64,000 nt of DNA from Salinivirga cyanobacteriivorans (GCF_001443605.1 NZ_CP013118.1:2119501-2183500), one strand, 5' to 3'. Positions 25,998-35,583 are shown, numbered from the stretch's first letter. Program-made: numbers and translations. Notes: generated by a model from the sequence alone, not told the origin.

Positions 25998-26888
25998 CTA
26001 AAAAACTGTGAAGTGATATTGCAGTATCCAACCCGCCATCATACCTATGCCTGTAACAATCATAGCGAAAATAGATTGTACAGTAGCGCTCAAATATTGG
26101 GGGATACTGGCACTTTTGCTGGCCAGTTTTTTCCGCATAAGAATAGCAGGCACTATACCCAATAGTCCTAATAGACTATGAACCGGCAATACTTTAAACA
26201 CAACCAATGCCATAAGCGATACGAAAGCCAAATATGTTAAAAAATCAATCAGATTATTTTTGATGGAAACTACATGCTGTCCATCGTCACTGGTTTTTAT
26301 TCGAGCACCCTTTAAATAGGCCACAAGGGTAATCAGTAACCCAACGGGGATTGAAACCCATACAGGAAGGTATGCAATTTGACCAGTAAGGGCCAAATAG
26401 GCTCCGGCCATACTTAAGGGACCGAATGTAACAAAAACTGTTACCTCCTTAAATCCTTTCCTCATTAAAAAAGTAAAAGTAAGTGCTATTAATCCGCCAA
26501 CTGCAGCAAAAGCCAAAATTTTCCAGCCAATGGCCAGATAAAAATAGTACAGAACAAAAACGTTGACTAATAGCACAGCAATCCCCACATAAAATGGCGT
26601 TTTAGCGCTTTTGAAGTACCTGGCAAAAAGTGGCTGCCAGCCGGCAAAAATCTTTGTATGTGCATCACGTTGGTCAGTATGATTATTTGTGAAATAGTAA
26701 TATAAATAATCTCCTCCGGCCTGCCCTAGCAGAAGTCCCAGAATTACTAAAAACCAATCGAAAAGATGCAATTGAGCCTGTCCATACACAAGCACACCAG
26801 AAATCAACGCAGGTATAATGGAAGCACTGAATAACAAATATTTAATTTGCAAAATATATGCAGATCGCTTTGTGGTATTATCGGTCAT
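25998..26888 (-). CDS. UbiA-like membrane protein with degenerate active-site motifs
   Basis: A 296-residue protein with about nine membrane helices and overall similarity to the next gene. At the first motif it reads GGDYLYYYFTNN: Asp60 remains, but the positions of Asp63, 64 and 67 are Tyr, Tyr and Thr. The second motif region reads AYLKGARIKTSDDGQH, so the leading Asn/Asp ligands are lost while a late Asp pair survives. It may have lost transferase activity and serve as a partner or regulator of the intact neighbour, or use another chemistry. It is the first gene of the pair. Confidence 0.75.
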   Translation of the reverse strand: MTDNTTKRSAYILQIKYLLFSASIIPALISGVLVYGQAQLHLFDWFLVILGLLLGQAGGDYLYYYFTNNHTDQRDAHTKIFAGWQPLFARYFKSAKTPFYVGIAVLLVNVFVLYYFYLAIGWKILAFAAVGGLIALTFTFLMRKGFKEVTVFVTFGPLSMAGAYLALTGQIAYLPVWVSIPVGLLITLVAYLKGARIKTSDDGQHVVSIKNNLIDFLTYLAFVSLMALVVFKVLPVHSLLGLLGIVPAILMRKKLASKSASIPQYLSATVQSIFAMIVTGIGMMAGWILQYHFTVF

Positions 26889-26969
26889 AAACGAAAATTT
26901 ACCACAGAAACACCTGATTTAAGATTTTGTTAGGTAAGCATGAAAAAATTCATCAAAAATTAGATGGAT

Positions 26970-28043
26970 TTAATCAACAGTAAAGCCGTAGCTCAACGAT
27001 ACTACGTGGGAATAGGGCACCTGCGACACACCACCCAGGTTAGTATAAGCATAATCTATGGCGAGTCGTTTTATTCTCAGGCCGGCACCAATAGTTGGTT
27101 GTACGGTATATGAGGCTTTATCCCGATCGGCAATGGTCTCTTTTTGAAGATTAAGGAACCCTCCTCTCAGAAAAAATATGCGCTTGTAATCAACCTCTAA
27201 ACCGAGGTGCGGGTCCATGCTAATAAAATCTGTTTTAACCAGTACATTACGTTTTCCATCAGTGGTAAGATCGATATTGGCTTCGCCCAGTATGTGAAAA
27301 TCTTCTTTGACTGTAAATGAACTTGATACAGACAAAATAAATTTTGGCAAGGTTATTTCCAGAGAGTTTTCAGGTATTTCGTTACCTGTCATTTCAAATG
27401 TTTCCTGCAATTCGCCCTGTTCAAAACTCCAGGCATTAAAAGTGGAGGTTACATCCCGGGCAAGAGCAGCAAAGCGCCAGCCTTTGTAATCGTATGTTGC
27501 GGCTGCATCAATCCCAAATCCCCAGGCATTGGCAAATTCACCGGCCACACGACGTACAATTTTAACATTTCCGCCAACATTTAATCCCTCAATACCCAGA
27601 TCACGGGCATATGAAATTAAAAAAGCATAATCAGCTACTGAAAAACTTTTAACCCGGTCGTAACGTATATTTCCTTCCGCGTCAATAAGTTCAAGGGTGT
27701 TTGGAATATTATCGACTCCAAACCGGATCAATGATATGCCAATACTTTGTTTGGAATCAATTTTATATGAAACTGCACCGTAATCATATTTAGCAATACC
27801 TGCAAAATACTCAGAGTGCATATAGCCTGCCTGCACATCGTTTTTAGCTTCAAGCAATCCGGCAGGATTCCAGTAAGTGGCATAAACATCGTTGGTTGAT
27901 GAAACCACAGCATTTCCCATTCCTAAAGCTCTTCCTCCAACACCAATGGATAAAAACTCATTACTATATTTGGGTGCAGACTGCCCCAATAAACCTAAAG
28001 AAACGGCCAAAAACAAAAAGGATAGTATTATATATTTACGCAT
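26970..28043 (-). CDS. PorV/PorQ-family outer membrane protein
   Basis: A 357-residue protein with a signal peptide (about 1-20). The mature N terminus contains FLSIGVGGRALGMGNAVV and YATYWNPAGL, the conserved plug of PorV/PorQ-type beta-barrels. The end, VVSLSYGFTVD, is a terminal strand. PorV works with the type IX secretion translocon SprA as a shuttle for cargo, and sprA is encoded at 54-62 kb. Several PorV-like paralogues usually occur per genome, so this may be a PorV relative and not the secretion component itself. Confidence 0.85.
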   Translation of the reverse strand: MRKYIILSFLFLAVSLGLLGQSAPKYSNEFLSIGVGGRALGMGNAVVSSTNDVYATYWNPAGLLEAKNDVQAGYMHSEYFAGIAKYDYGAVSYKIDSKQSIGISLIRFGVDNIPNTLELIDAEGNIRYDRVKSFSVADYAFLISYARDLGIEGLNVGGNVKIVRRVAGEFANAWGFGIDAAATYDYKGWRFAALARDVTSTFNAWSFEQGELQETFEMTGNEIPENSLEITLPKFILSVSSSFTVKEDFHILGEANIDLTTDGKRNVLVKTDFISMDPHLGLEVDYKRIFFLRGGFLNLQKETIADRDKASYTVQPTIGAGLRIKRLAIDYAYTNLGGVSQVPYSHVVSLSYGFTVD

Positions 28044-28110
28044 AAATCAAATAATCAACATTCAAATTAGGGAAACTCACTGTAAATTTATGCAACTGTA
28101 TTTTTTAACT

Positions 28111-28118
28111 TAAATTTG
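28111..28118 (+). promoter_or_regulatory. -7 element upstream of pssA
   Basis: TAAATTTG is an exact TAnnTTTG match, ending 45 nt before the pssA ATG. A good -33 element is not seen. Confidence 0.45.
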
Positions 28119-28163
28119 TGCTAAAATATTGCCGGTAAATATAAAAAAAAGCCATTAAACCAC

Positions 28164-28862
28164 ATGATCCGAACATTTATTCCAAATTTGCTTACACTCA
28201 TGAATCTGCTTTCAGGTGCAATTGCCGTTGTAATGGCCCTGGAAACCAACTTTTATTTCGCCGCATATTTAATACTTGCCGGCGCCATTTTTGACTTTTT
28301 CGATGGCTTTGCAGCACGGTTACTCCGGGTTTCATCGCCTATTGGTAAACAACTCGATTCTTTGGCCGATTTAATCACCTTTGGGCTCGCTCCGGCTACA
28401 ATGTTACTTGCACTTCTTAAACAACACTGGGCAGGAGATGTTGCATATTTCTCTTACGAAAACTGGGCCATTTTCATACCCTTTTTACTCGTACTTTTTG
28501 CAGCACTGCGTCTGGCTAAATTTAATGTTGATGAATCGCAATCAAAGCATTTTCAGGGATTACCAACACCTGCCAATGCATTATTTATAGTTTCATTTGT
28601 TTTTTTACTATTAAGCCACACCTCATGGATTACCCATGAATTTGTAATACCCATAATTGTGGTATTTAGTTTTATAATGGTCGCCCCTATTCCGCTCATG
28701 GGACTTAAGGAATTTTCGGGCCAACAAAAAGTTTATATTTTAATTTTGCTTATAGGGTCGTTAGCTGCATTAATTTTATTTAAATTTACAGCCGGTGTAA
28801 TAATTATACCATTTTATATAGCCCTTTCGGGAATAAAATTCGCATTCAGTAAAAAACAATAA
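28164..28862 (+). CDS. pssA: CDP-diacylglycerol-serine O-phosphatidyltransferase
   Basis: A 232-residue membrane enzyme making phosphatidylserine from CDP-diacylglycerol and serine, the precursor of phosphatidylethanolamine. The CDP-alcohol phosphatidyltransferase motif is complete: FDGFAARLLRVSSPIGKQLD followed by SLAD, with all four aspartates, at about residues 42-65. Six to seven further hydrophobic helices follow. No decarboxylase gene (psd) lies nearby. purS begins 22 nt after the stop, so the two may be one transcript. Confidence 0.93.
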   Translation: MIRTFIPNLLTLMNLLSGAIAVVMALETNFYFAAYLILAGAIFDFFDGFAARLLRVSSPIGKQLDSLADLITFGLAPATMLLALLKQHWAGDVAYFSYENWAIFIPFLLVLFAALRLAKFNVDESQSKHFQGLPTPANALFIVSFVFLLLSHTSWITHEFVIPIIVVFSFIMVAPIPLMGLKEFSGQQKVYILILLIGSLAALILFKFTAGVIIIPFYIALSGIKFAFSKKQ

Positions 28863-28884
28863 TTAACATCAAAAATAATCAGAT

Positions 28885-29139
28885 ATGAAATTTATCGCAG
28901 AAATTAATGTGATGCCACTCAAAGCCCTTCTGGACCCCCAGGGCAAAGCTGTAACCCACAGCATGCACAGCATAGGGTACAAAAGTGTAGAAAATGTACG
29001 CATTGGTAAACATATTAGTCTGGAAATAGAGGCCGACAATGAAGGACATGCCAAAGAAAAAGTAGATGAAGCATGTAAAAAAATACTTTCAAATCCGGTT
29101 ATGGAAAGTTACGAATTTGAAATCAGACCTATGAATTAA
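28885..29139 (+). CDS. purS: PurS subunit of FGAM synthase
   Basis: An 84-residue protein. KFIAEINVMPLKALLDPQGK at the start, GYKSVENVRIGKHISLEIE in the middle and YEFEIRPM at the end match PurS, the small subunit that joins PurL and PurQ in making formylglycinamidine ribonucleotide. purL and purQ are not in this window. The stop codon interlocks with the stop of the convergent aro gene (shared TTAA at 29136-29139). Confidence 0.92.
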   Translation: MKFIAEINVMPLKALLDPQGKAVTHSMHSIGYKSVENVRIGKHISLEIEADNEGHAKEKVDEACKKILSNPVMESYEFEIRPMN

Positions 29140-30203
29140 TTTTCTTTGTCTTTTTGCTGCTTCATAATTTCAGATTGAATGCGAATAGATTCTTTGTGCA
29201 GACTCTGAAGCATTTTTCTTACAAAATCTTTCGATAATCCAAGAGAATATCCGGTTTCCATACGAGACCGGATTATATTTTTCCACCGTTTAAGCTGAAA
29301 TGCAGCCACATTTCGTTCACGTTTAAAAGCACCAATTTTACGAGTTGTTTCCATACGCTGTGCCAACAGCTCAAGTATTTGCGAATCAATAGAATCTATT
29401 TGATTGCGAAAACTTTCAAGCGCATTTTGAACATTCCCATTTATATTCTGATCACGAAACTGCAGATTATTTAACAATTTGATCAGGTTTTCAGGGGTCA
29501 ATTGCTGATTTGCATCACTCAGTGCATGCTCTGGGTTGATGTGCGTTTCAATCATCAATCCGTCAAAGTTTAAATCAAGAGCATACTGGGCGACCTCTGG
29601 TACCAGGGCCCGGTTACCACTAATATGGCTTGGATCGCAAATAATGGAGATTTCGGGCATACGGGTTTTCAATTCAATGGGGATTTCCCATTTAGGTATA
29701 TTCCGGTAGGGCGTTTGCTCATAGGGGTAAAAGCCACGATGTATAGCCATCACTTTGGCTGAAGTTACTTTCATAATCCGCTCAATGGCCCCAATCCACA
29801 AAGAAAGGTCCGGATTAACAGGGTTTTTCACCATAATCTTCACTTCTAAACCTTTGAGAGCTTTGGTAAGTTCCTGCACAGAAAACGGATTGGATGTAGT
29901 GCGCGCACCAATCCAAAGATATTCAACGCCTGCCTCCAGGGCTTTTTCTACATGCTGAGGTGTGGCAACCTCAACAGCTGTGGGTAAACCATATACTTTT
30001 TTTACCTTTTGAAGCCATTGCAATGCGCTGTCACCGGCACCCTCAAAATTGCCCGGACGCGAACGGGGTTTCCACACACCGCTTCTAAATGCCGTAACGG
30101 CAGAATGTCCGGCAATTTCTGCGGCTGTCCGCATCACCTGGTCTTCTGTTTCGGCACTGCACGGACCAGCAATTATGATTGGTTTCTGAGCATGTTGAGA
30201 CAT
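29136..30203 (-). CDS. Bifunctional DAHP synthase / chorismate mutase
   Basis: A 355-residue enzyme from the ATG at 30203. Residues about 1-260 are a KDO8P-like DAHP synthase: PIIIAGPCSAE, FRSGVWKPRSRPGNFEG, KNPVNPDLSLWIG, HRGF and CDPSHISG. About 268-355 form an AroQ-type chorismate mutase (SIDSQILELLAQRMETTRKI). It makes the first shikimate-pathway intermediate and isomerises chorismate to prephenate. The mutase domain often also allows feedback control in such fusions. A longer reading from 30260 would overlap a promoter-like element and a terminator, which supports the start at 30203. Confidence 0.94.
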   Translation of the reverse strand: MSQHAQKPIIIAGPCSAETEDQVMRTAAEIAGHSAVTAFRSGVWKPRSRPGNFEGAGDSALQWLQKVKKVYGLPTAVEVATPQHVEKALEAGVEYLWIGARTTSNPFSVQELTKALKGLEVKIMVKNPVNPDLSLWIGAIERIMKVTSAKVMAIHRGFYPYEQTPYRNIPKWEIPIELKTRMPEISIICDPSHISGNRALVPEVAQYALDLNFDGLMIETHINPEHALSDANQQLTPENLIKLLNNLQFRDQNINGNVQNALESFRNQIDSIDSQILELLAQRMETTRKIGAFKRERNVAAFQLKRWKNIIRSRMETGYSLGLSKDFVRKMLQSLHKESIRIQSEIMKQQKDKEN

Positions 30204-30217
30204 ATAAATACTTTCTA

Positions 30218-30225
30218 CAAACTTA
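30218..30225 (-). promoter_or_regulatory. -7 element upstream of the DAHP synthase gene
   Basis: On the minus strand TAAGTTTG (plus-strand CAAACTTA) lies 14 nt upstream of the ATG at 30203. It is an exact TAnnTTTG match and lies just after the dipeptidase terminator. Confidence 0.45.
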
Positions 30226-30248
30226 TAATTTTTTATAAAATGGTGCAT

Positions 30249-30286
30249 AAAAAAAGGCAATCTGCCGTACAGATCGACAGATTGCC
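30249..30286 (-). terminator. Terminator after the dipeptidase gene
   Basis: GGCAATCTG (30256-30264) pairs with CAGATTGCC (30278-30286). On the minus strand it is followed by seven T residues. It ends the gpmI-DUF3109-barrel-dipeptidase group and insulates the downstream aro gene. Confidence 0.88.
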
Positions 30287-30309
30287 CCGTATTATGTCAA
30301 ATACGTTTT

Positions 30310-31677
30310 CTACTTCATTTCAGCAAAATGCTTGTAGAACAACGGTATAGTTTCGATTCCTTTATAAAAATTGAATAACGGATAGTTTTCATTTGGTGAG
30401 TGAATCGCATCACTTTCAAGACCAAAGCCCATCAAAATTGATTTGGTTCCCAAAACTTTGTCGAAAGTTGAAATAATTGGAATACTACCACCACTGCGCA
30501 CTGGAACGGGCATTTTACCAAATGCTTCTTCAAAGGCTTTTTCAGCAGCTTTATAGGCTGGAATCTCAATTGGGCAAACATATGCCTGTCCACCGTGTAA
30601 TGGTGTTACTTCAACCTTAACAGATTTTGGTGCAATTTTTTCTATATGATCTTTAATCATTTTACCAATCTTCTCATGATCCTGGTTTGGAACCAGGCGG
30701 CTTGACAGTTTGGCATAGGCTTTTGATGGCAATACAGTTTTAGCCCCTTCACCGGTATATCCACCCCACATACCACAAAGGTCAAATGAAGGTCTTATGC
30801 CTGTACGCTCGATGGTGGTATACCCTTTTTCTCCATCGAGTTCTTCAACATCAATTGCTTTTTTGTAGGCTTCTTTGCTGAAAGGCGCCTGATTTAATTT
30901 TTTGCGTTCTTCATCTGAAGCTTCCAGCACATCGTCATAAAAACCCGGAATGGTAACACGATTGTCCTCATCTGTCATTTTAGCAATGATATCGGCCAAA
31001 ACATTAAGCGGGTTGGCAACTGCACCACCAAAAAGTCCTGAGTGCAAGTCACGATTAGGCCCGGTTACTTCAATTTGCAGATATGTAAGTCCGCGCAAAC
31101 CCGTAGTAATTGAAGGTACGTCCTGGGCAATCATTCCGGTATCGCTCACCAAAATAATATCTGCTTCGAGCATATCTTTGTACTCGGCACACCATTTGGT
31201 AAGGTTGGGAGAACCAATCTCCTCTTCACCCTCAATCATAAACTTAACGTTTACAGGCAATTGATTGGTTTTCACCATGAATTCAAATGCTTTGGTATGC
31301 ATAAAAGCCTGGCCTTTATCGTCATCGGCTCCACGTGCATAGATTTTGCCGTCACGAATTTCCGGCTCAAATGGCTCTGACTCCCAAAGATCTATCGGAT
31401 CAACTGGCATAACGTCCATATGACCGTATACAAGGACGGTAGGTTTTTTAGGATCTATAATTTTTTCGGCGTAAAGAATTGGATGGCCTTCTGTATCGTA
31501 GATACGGGCTTCATCAGCACCGGCATCGAGCAAATATTTCTTCCAAAGCTCAGCTGCTTTGTACATATCTTGCTTATGCTCCGAGAGAGAGCTAATACTC
31601 GGAATACGAATTAATTCAAACAGTTCGTCTAAAAAACGCTGCTTGTTGTCTTCGATGTATTGTTTTAAATTTTCCAT
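30310..31677 (-). CDS. M20-family dipeptidase
   Basis: A 455-residue cytosolic metallopeptidase with no signal peptide. The first zinc-site motif is VLVYGHMDVMPVDP. ARGADDDKGQ carries the bridging aspartate and IEGEEEIGSPNL the catalytic and metal glutamates. GRHLHSG-like and C-terminal histidine motifs (LESDAIHSPNE) follow. The sequence resembles the CNDP/ArgE-DapE branch cleaving dipeptides. It lies 12 nt after a barrel gene on the same strand and before a strong terminator. Confidence 0.92.
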   Translation of the reverse strand: MENLKQYIEDNKQRFLDELFELIRIPSISSLSEHKQDMYKAAELWKKYLLDAGADEARIYDTEGHPILYAEKIIDPKKPTVLVYGHMDVMPVDPIDLWESEPFEPEIRDGKIYARGADDDKGQAFMHTKAFEFMVKTNQLPVNVKFMIEGEEEIGSPNLTKWCAEYKDMLEADIILVSDTGMIAQDVPSITTGLRGLTYLQIEVTGPNRDLHSGLFGGAVANPLNVLADIIAKMTDEDNRVTIPGFYDDVLEASDEERKKLNQAPFSKEAYKKAIDVEELDGEKGYTTIERTGIRPSFDLCGMWGGYTGEGAKTVLPSKAYAKLSSRLVPNQDHEKIGKMIKDHIEKIAPKSVKVEVTPLHGGQAYVCPIEIPAYKAAEKAFEEAFGKMPVPVRSGGSIPIISTFDKVLGTKSILMGFGLESDAIHSPNENYPLFNFYKGIETIPLFYKHFAEMK

Positions 31678-31689
31678 AATTATGATGAT

Positions 31690-32298
31690 TTATCGGTTAT
31701 AAGCTTTGAAGGCTGAAGATAAGAAAATATGTGCCTGCACCCCAACAATTTTAAAAAAACGGCTGTAGGCAAAATACAATGTTGCACCATAACCCACGTC
31801 ATAAGCAGGTTTATGCGAATAATGAGCTTGCATGTAAACTCCTGGTGTTCTACGCACAATAAAGGCCTCATTACCCTCTTCGGTAAGTGTCGGGGTGCGA
31901 CCTGCAGCAAAAGAGACACCACCATATATTGCAAAATTGTGTTTCAATCTTTCATGGCGCCAACCTGCTCCTAAGTGTATATCATGTAATCGCTGCCTGG
32001 AGTGGTGTTGTCTAAGTCCGCCGCCGCCATCTAAAAAGCGGTCGGTTGATGAGAAATACCCAAGGTTTGTAGCCAATTCGTTAAAATTCATGTGAAAATC
32101 AACTGCTACATTCTGTTCTCCCTCCTGCTGCTGAAAGTTCGCTCCATATCCGGCACCAATGGTCACATATGGACTATAAGGATCGAAATACTTACCGTCA
32201 AATAAAAAGTCTTCTTTAGGATTAAGCATTTCCTGTGCATAGAGGCTATTGAGCCCGAAAAACATAAAAAGTGCAATCCCAAAAATTACTTTCTTCAT
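31690..32298 (-). CDS. Small outer membrane beta-barrel protein, function unknown
   Basis: A 202-residue protein, not recognised. The signal peptide ends near LYAQE. The mature protein has alternating-pattern strands with many aromatic and glycine residues (YVTIGAGYGANF, HLGAGWRHERLKHN, IYGGVSFAAG), consistent with an eight-stranded barrel. A histidine-rich turn RQHHSRQRLHDIH sits in the middle. It lies 41 nt after the DUF3109 gene and 12 nt before the dipeptidase gene, probably in one operon. Confidence 0.75.
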   Translation of the reverse strand: MKKVIFGIALFMFFGLNSLYAQEMLNPKEDFLFDGKYFDPYSPYVTIGAGYGANFQQQEGEQNVAVDFHMNFNELATNLGYFSSTDRFLDGGGGLRQHHSRQRLHDIHLGAGWRHERLKHNFAIYGGVSFAAGRTPTLTEEGNEAFIVRRTPGVYMQAHYSHKPAYDVGYGATLYFAYSRFFKIVGVQAHIFLSSAFKAYNR

Positions 32299-32339
32299 CG
32301 ATATCTGTTTAAATTACCCTAAACGAACCCGGAATACCA

Positions 32340-32945
32340 TTATTGTGCTTCATGTTTATGTTTTTCCCAGACTCTGGCATTCATCTCCAACTCATTGTAC
32401 CATTTTTCCCCGTACTTCCTTATTAAAGCATCTTTTAGGAATTTGTACAGCTGAACCTGCTCATTTTTCCCTTTTTTAAGCGCAGCTTTACAGATCTTGT
32501 TTTTTTCATAATTTACAGCATCATAAGCCTCATATTCTGTAATCCTCACAGGATACAAATGGCAGGATACAGGTTTGCGAAAATCAATTAAACCTTCCAT
32601 CCATGCTTTTTCTATAGCACAGAAAGTTATGCCATTATCTTCGTAAATATAAGCACATGCACCATTATTCATCAAAGGTGTTACGGTATCTCCATCTTCG
32701 TCAACCACATACCATCCCTGCTCATCAACGGCCTTTATTCCCTCGGTGGTCATAAATTGCCGAACAAGCGGATAAACATCGGCTATTTTCTCTTTTTCCG
32801 CTGGCTCCAGCGGAGCACCAGATTCGCCAATAACACAGCATGCTCCATGGCATTTTTCAAGATCGCAATGAAACTGTTTCTCAATTAGATCGAGACTTAC
32901 TAAAGTTTTTCCTATTTCCAGCATGGTTACAGGTTCGACTTTCAT
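32340..32945 (-). CDS. DUF3109-family cysteine-rich protein
   Basis: A 201-residue soluble protein of the DUF3109 family. Conserved cysteines occur in [14 protein letters not shown] near the N terminus, [19 protein letters not shown] in the middle, then SCHLYP and KICKAA. This spacing suggests a metal or iron-sulfur site related to the YkgJ-type CxxxCxxCC family. Function is unknown. The start overlaps the gpmI stop as ATGA, so translation is coupled to the glycolytic enzyme. Confidence 0.88.
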   Translation of the reverse strand: MKVEPVTMLEIGKTLVSLDLIEKQFHCDLEKCHGACCVIGESGAPLEPAEKEKIADVYPLVRQFMTTEGIKAVDEQGWYVVDEDGDTVTPLMNNGACAYIYEDNGITFCAIEKAWMEGLIDFRKPVSCHLYPVRITEYEAYDAVNYEKNKICKAALKKGKNEQVQLYKFLKDALIRKYGEKWYNELEMNARVWEKHKHEAQ

Positions 32946-34462
32946 TCTACAAGCGGTTTTCCTGTCATAGCTTCAGGTCTTTGTAAGCCCATCATTTCCA
33001 GAATTGTAGGCGCAACATCAGCCAAAATACCATTATTGACTTTTTTGTAGCGATCGCTTACCACAATTATTGGTACAGCATTGAGCGAGTGCGCAGTATT
33101 GGGGCTTTCATCAGGGTTTACAGCATTATCTGCATTTCCGTGATCGGCAATAATAACCAACTCATAATCGTTTTGGCGGGCAGCCTCTACAACATCGCCA
33201 ACACATTCATCAACCGCTTCAACAGCCTTTTCTATTGCTTCATAAACACCTGTATGCCCAACCATATCGCCATTGGCAAAATTGAGACATACAAAATCTG
33301 TTTCAGCCTTATGTAATTCTTCAACTATGGCATCTTTTACTTTGTAAGCGCTCATTTCAGGCTGCATATCGTATGTGGCAACTTTAGGAGATGGAATCAG
33401 AATTCGCTTTTCATTTTCGAACTCTTTCTCCTGACCTCCTGAGAAGAAAAAAGTAACATGTGCATATTTTTCTGTTTCAGCAATACGAATTTGTTTTTTC
33501 CCTTCTCTTGCCAACACTTCGCCCATGGTATCTTTTAAATTTTCTTTATCAAATGGAATGTGTACATCCTTAAAGCTATCATCATAGCGTGTCATAGTCA
33601 GGTAATAAAGTGGCATTGTTTTCATATCATGCTCTGGCATGTCCTGTTGGGTCAGCACAATGGTCAATTCCCGTAGTCTGTCAGTGCGGAAATTGAAACA
33701 AAATACCACATCACCTTCATTGATAGTTCCGGTTGGTTCATCATTTTCATTGGTAATGACAACAGGTTTAATAAACTCGTCGGTCACACCATCATCATAT
33801 GAAGCCTGCATTGCCTGCACCGGATCTTTAAAAGACTTCCCTTTTCCATGTACATAAAGGTCGTAAGCAAGCTTGATGCGCTCCCAACGCTTATCGCGAT
33901 CCATACCATAATACCGGCCTACAATTGAAGCTATTTTGGCATTGGTACCTTCAACCTCATTCTGAAGTTCCTGAATGAAGCCTTTACCGCTTTTGGGGTC
34001 GGTATCGCGGCCATCGGTAAGGGCATGAATATTAATATTGTCAATACCAGCCGCATCTGCCATTTTGGCCAACTTGTATAAATGTTTGTTTGAAGAATGC
34101 ACACCACCGTCTGAAACCAATCCTACCAGGTGTACGGCCTTATTATTTTCCTTGGCATACTGCCAGGCCTTTACAATCTCTTCGTTTTGTTCAATTGACC
34201 TGTCCTTTACAGCTTGATTAATTTTCACCAAATCCTGGTAAACTATTCTACCTGCACCAATATTCAAATGGCCAACCTCAGAGTTTCCCATTTGACCATC
34301 GGGCAAACCCACATTTTGGCCTGAAGCCTGAAGTTGTGCATTGGCAAACTGAGCTGTGAGTTTATCCATGTTTGGTGTATTGGCATTATAAATTACATCA
34401 GATTTATCTTTCTTCCCGATTCCCCATCCATCGAGGATCATCAACATTACTTTTTTGTTCAT
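32942..34462 (-). CDS. gpmI: 2,3-bisphosphoglycerate-independent phosphoglycerate mutase
   Basis: A 506-residue, Mn-dependent glycolytic enzyme that interconverts 3- and 2-phosphoglycerate. [11 protein letters not shown] at the N terminus carries a metal aspartate. The nucleophile is Ser61 in [10 protein letters not shown], and later metal motifs are GDMVGHTGV and [10 protein letters not shown]. Length is as expected. It is the first gene of a likely four-gene operon with the DUF3109, barrel and dipeptidase genes. Confidence 0.98.
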   Translation of the reverse strand: MNKKVMLMILDGWGIGKKDKSDVIYNANTPNMDKLTAQFANAQLQASGQNVGLPDGQMGNSEVGHLNIGAGRIVYQDLVKINQAVKDRSIEQNEEIVKAWQYAKENNKAVHLVGLVSDGGVHSSNKHLYKLAKMADAAGIDNINIHALTDGRDTDPKSGKGFIQELQNEVEGTNAKIASIVGRYYGMDRDKRWERIKLAYDLYVHGKGKSFKDPVQAMQASYDDGVTDEFIKPVVITNENDEPTGTINEGDVVFCFNFRTDRLRELTIVLTQQDMPEHDMKTMPLYYLTMTRYDDSFKDVHIPFDKENLKDTMGEVLAREGKKQIRIAETEKYAHVTFFFSGGQEKEFENEKRILIPSPKVATYDMQPEMSAYKVKDAIVEELHKAETDFVCLNFANGDMVGHTGVYEAIEKAVEAVDECVGDVVEAARQNDYELVIIADHGNADNAVNPDESPNTAHSLNAVPIIVVSDRYKKVNNGILADVAPTILEMMGLQRPEAMTGKPLVE

Positions 34463-34518
34463 ATGGTAAAAATTTAAATAAGTTATTATGTTGGATTTTG
34501 AGCACCAACTTATTGTAG

Positions 34519-34526
34519 CAAAAGTA
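34519..34526 (-). promoter_or_regulatory. -7 element upstream of gpmI
   Basis: Minus-strand TACTTTTG (plus CAAAAGTA) is an exact TAnnTTTG match, 56 nt upstream of the gpmI ATG. Confidence 0.4.
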
Positions 34527-34585
34527 ATTTTACAAATACCATGCTAAATACACAAACTGTAAAGAAACAGGAGCTAATGTAATTA

Positions 34586-35401
34586 CTATATCTGTTCTAT
34601 TAATCCGGTAAAGATTTTTGTCATTTGTGGTTCCACAGTTCCGGCAACATCCTGAACCTCGTCATGGGTTGTTCCTTTTTCAGGATCAGCTGGTTCTGAA
34701 ACATTTGTAATAACAGACATTCCAAACACCTTCATACCCATGTGTACAGCAACAATTACTTCCGGCACAGTTGACATTCCGGTTGCATCGGCACCCATAA
34801 TTCTAAACATTTTGTATTCTGCAGAAGTCTCAAGGGTTGGTCCGCTACTACCAACATATACACCTTTCTGAAGTTTTATTTGCTCTTTATTTGCAATGAC
34901 TTCGGCTTTTTTAATCATCTCCTGGTTGTAAGGCTCGCTCATATCAGGGAAGCGAGGTCCGAGTTCATCGATATTTTTACCGCGCAATGCATTCTGCGGG
35001 AAAAAATTAATATGATCATCGATGATCATCATGTCGCCGGCGTTAAAATCAGGATTTAAGCCACCAGCAGCATTTGAAACAAATAATGTACCTGCGCCTA
35101 ACTGCTTAATTACACGTACGGGTAGTGTCACCTGATCCATCTCGTATCCTTCGTAGTAATGGAATCGCCCCTGCATAGCAACAACTTTTTTACCGCCAAG
35201 GTCTCCAAAAATCAATTGACCTGAATGTCCTTCTACTGTAGACACAGGAAAACCGGGAATGTCGCTATAAGGAATCTTCACACTATTCTCAATACGATTC
35301 CCAAAATTTCCTAATCCACTTCCAAGGATTATACCTACTTGTGGTGTTCCGTCAATTTTTTGCTTTACAAAATTTGCTGCTTTATTAATCTTCTCTAACA
35401 T
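34586..35401 (-). CDS. punA: Purine nucleoside phosphorylase, paralogue 2 (classical residues)
   Basis: A 271-residue trimeric PNP from the ATG at 35401. Motifs are GIILGSGLGNFG, QGRFHYYEGYEMDQ, SNAAGGLNPDF, SGPTLETSAEYK and GMSTVPEVIVA. The base-specificity residue is Asn233 (VITNVSEP) and the ribose-contact histidine is His246 (TTHDEV), both as in human PNP, so it should act on guanosine, inosine and their deoxy forms. A longer reading from 35503 adds 34 non-conserved residues and would include the promoter-like element, so I reject it. Paralogue 1 is at 21848-22684. Confidence 0.95.
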   Translation of the reverse strand: MLEKINKAANFVKQKIDGTPQVGIILGSGLGNFGNRIENSVKIPYSDIPGFPVSTVEGHSGQLIFGDLGGKKVVAMQGRFHYYEGYEMDQVTLPVRVIKQLGAGTLFVSNAAGGLNPDFNAGDMMIIDDHINFFPQNALRGKNIDELGPRFPDMSEPYNQEMIKKAEVIANKEQIKLQKGVYVGSSGPTLETSAEYKMFRIMGADATGMSTVPEVIVAVHMGMKVFGMSVITNVSEPADPEKGTTHDEVQDVAGTVEPQMTKIFTGLIEQI

Positions 35402-35422
35402 ATCTTTGTGTTTTATTTTGTG

Positions 35423-35430
35423 CAAATATA
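35423..35430 (-). promoter_or_regulatory. -7 element upstream of punA
   Basis: Minus-strand TATATTTG (plus CAAATATA) is a perfect TAnnTTTG match, 21 nt upstream of the ATG at 35401. It supports that start. Confidence 0.5.
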
Positions 35431-35583
35431 TTGAAATATCAGAGATTTCTAGTCGGAATAATTGTATATTGATGCACAAAATATGCAATAACACCCTCAG
35501 CAAAATTTCTTATACTTTATATGCAAAACAACATATAAGAAGCCTTACGCGTTAAGCATTTATTAAACATACATCATTAGCTT

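Noticed and set aside
30204..30260. Longer N terminus for the DAHP synthase/chorismate mutase
   Set aside because: It would run over a -7 element and the T tract of the preceding terminator; the enzyme core starts right after the ATG at 30203.
35402..35503. Longer N terminus for the second PNP
   Set aside because: It is hydrophobic, not conserved in the family, and covers a perfect TAnnTTTG element.
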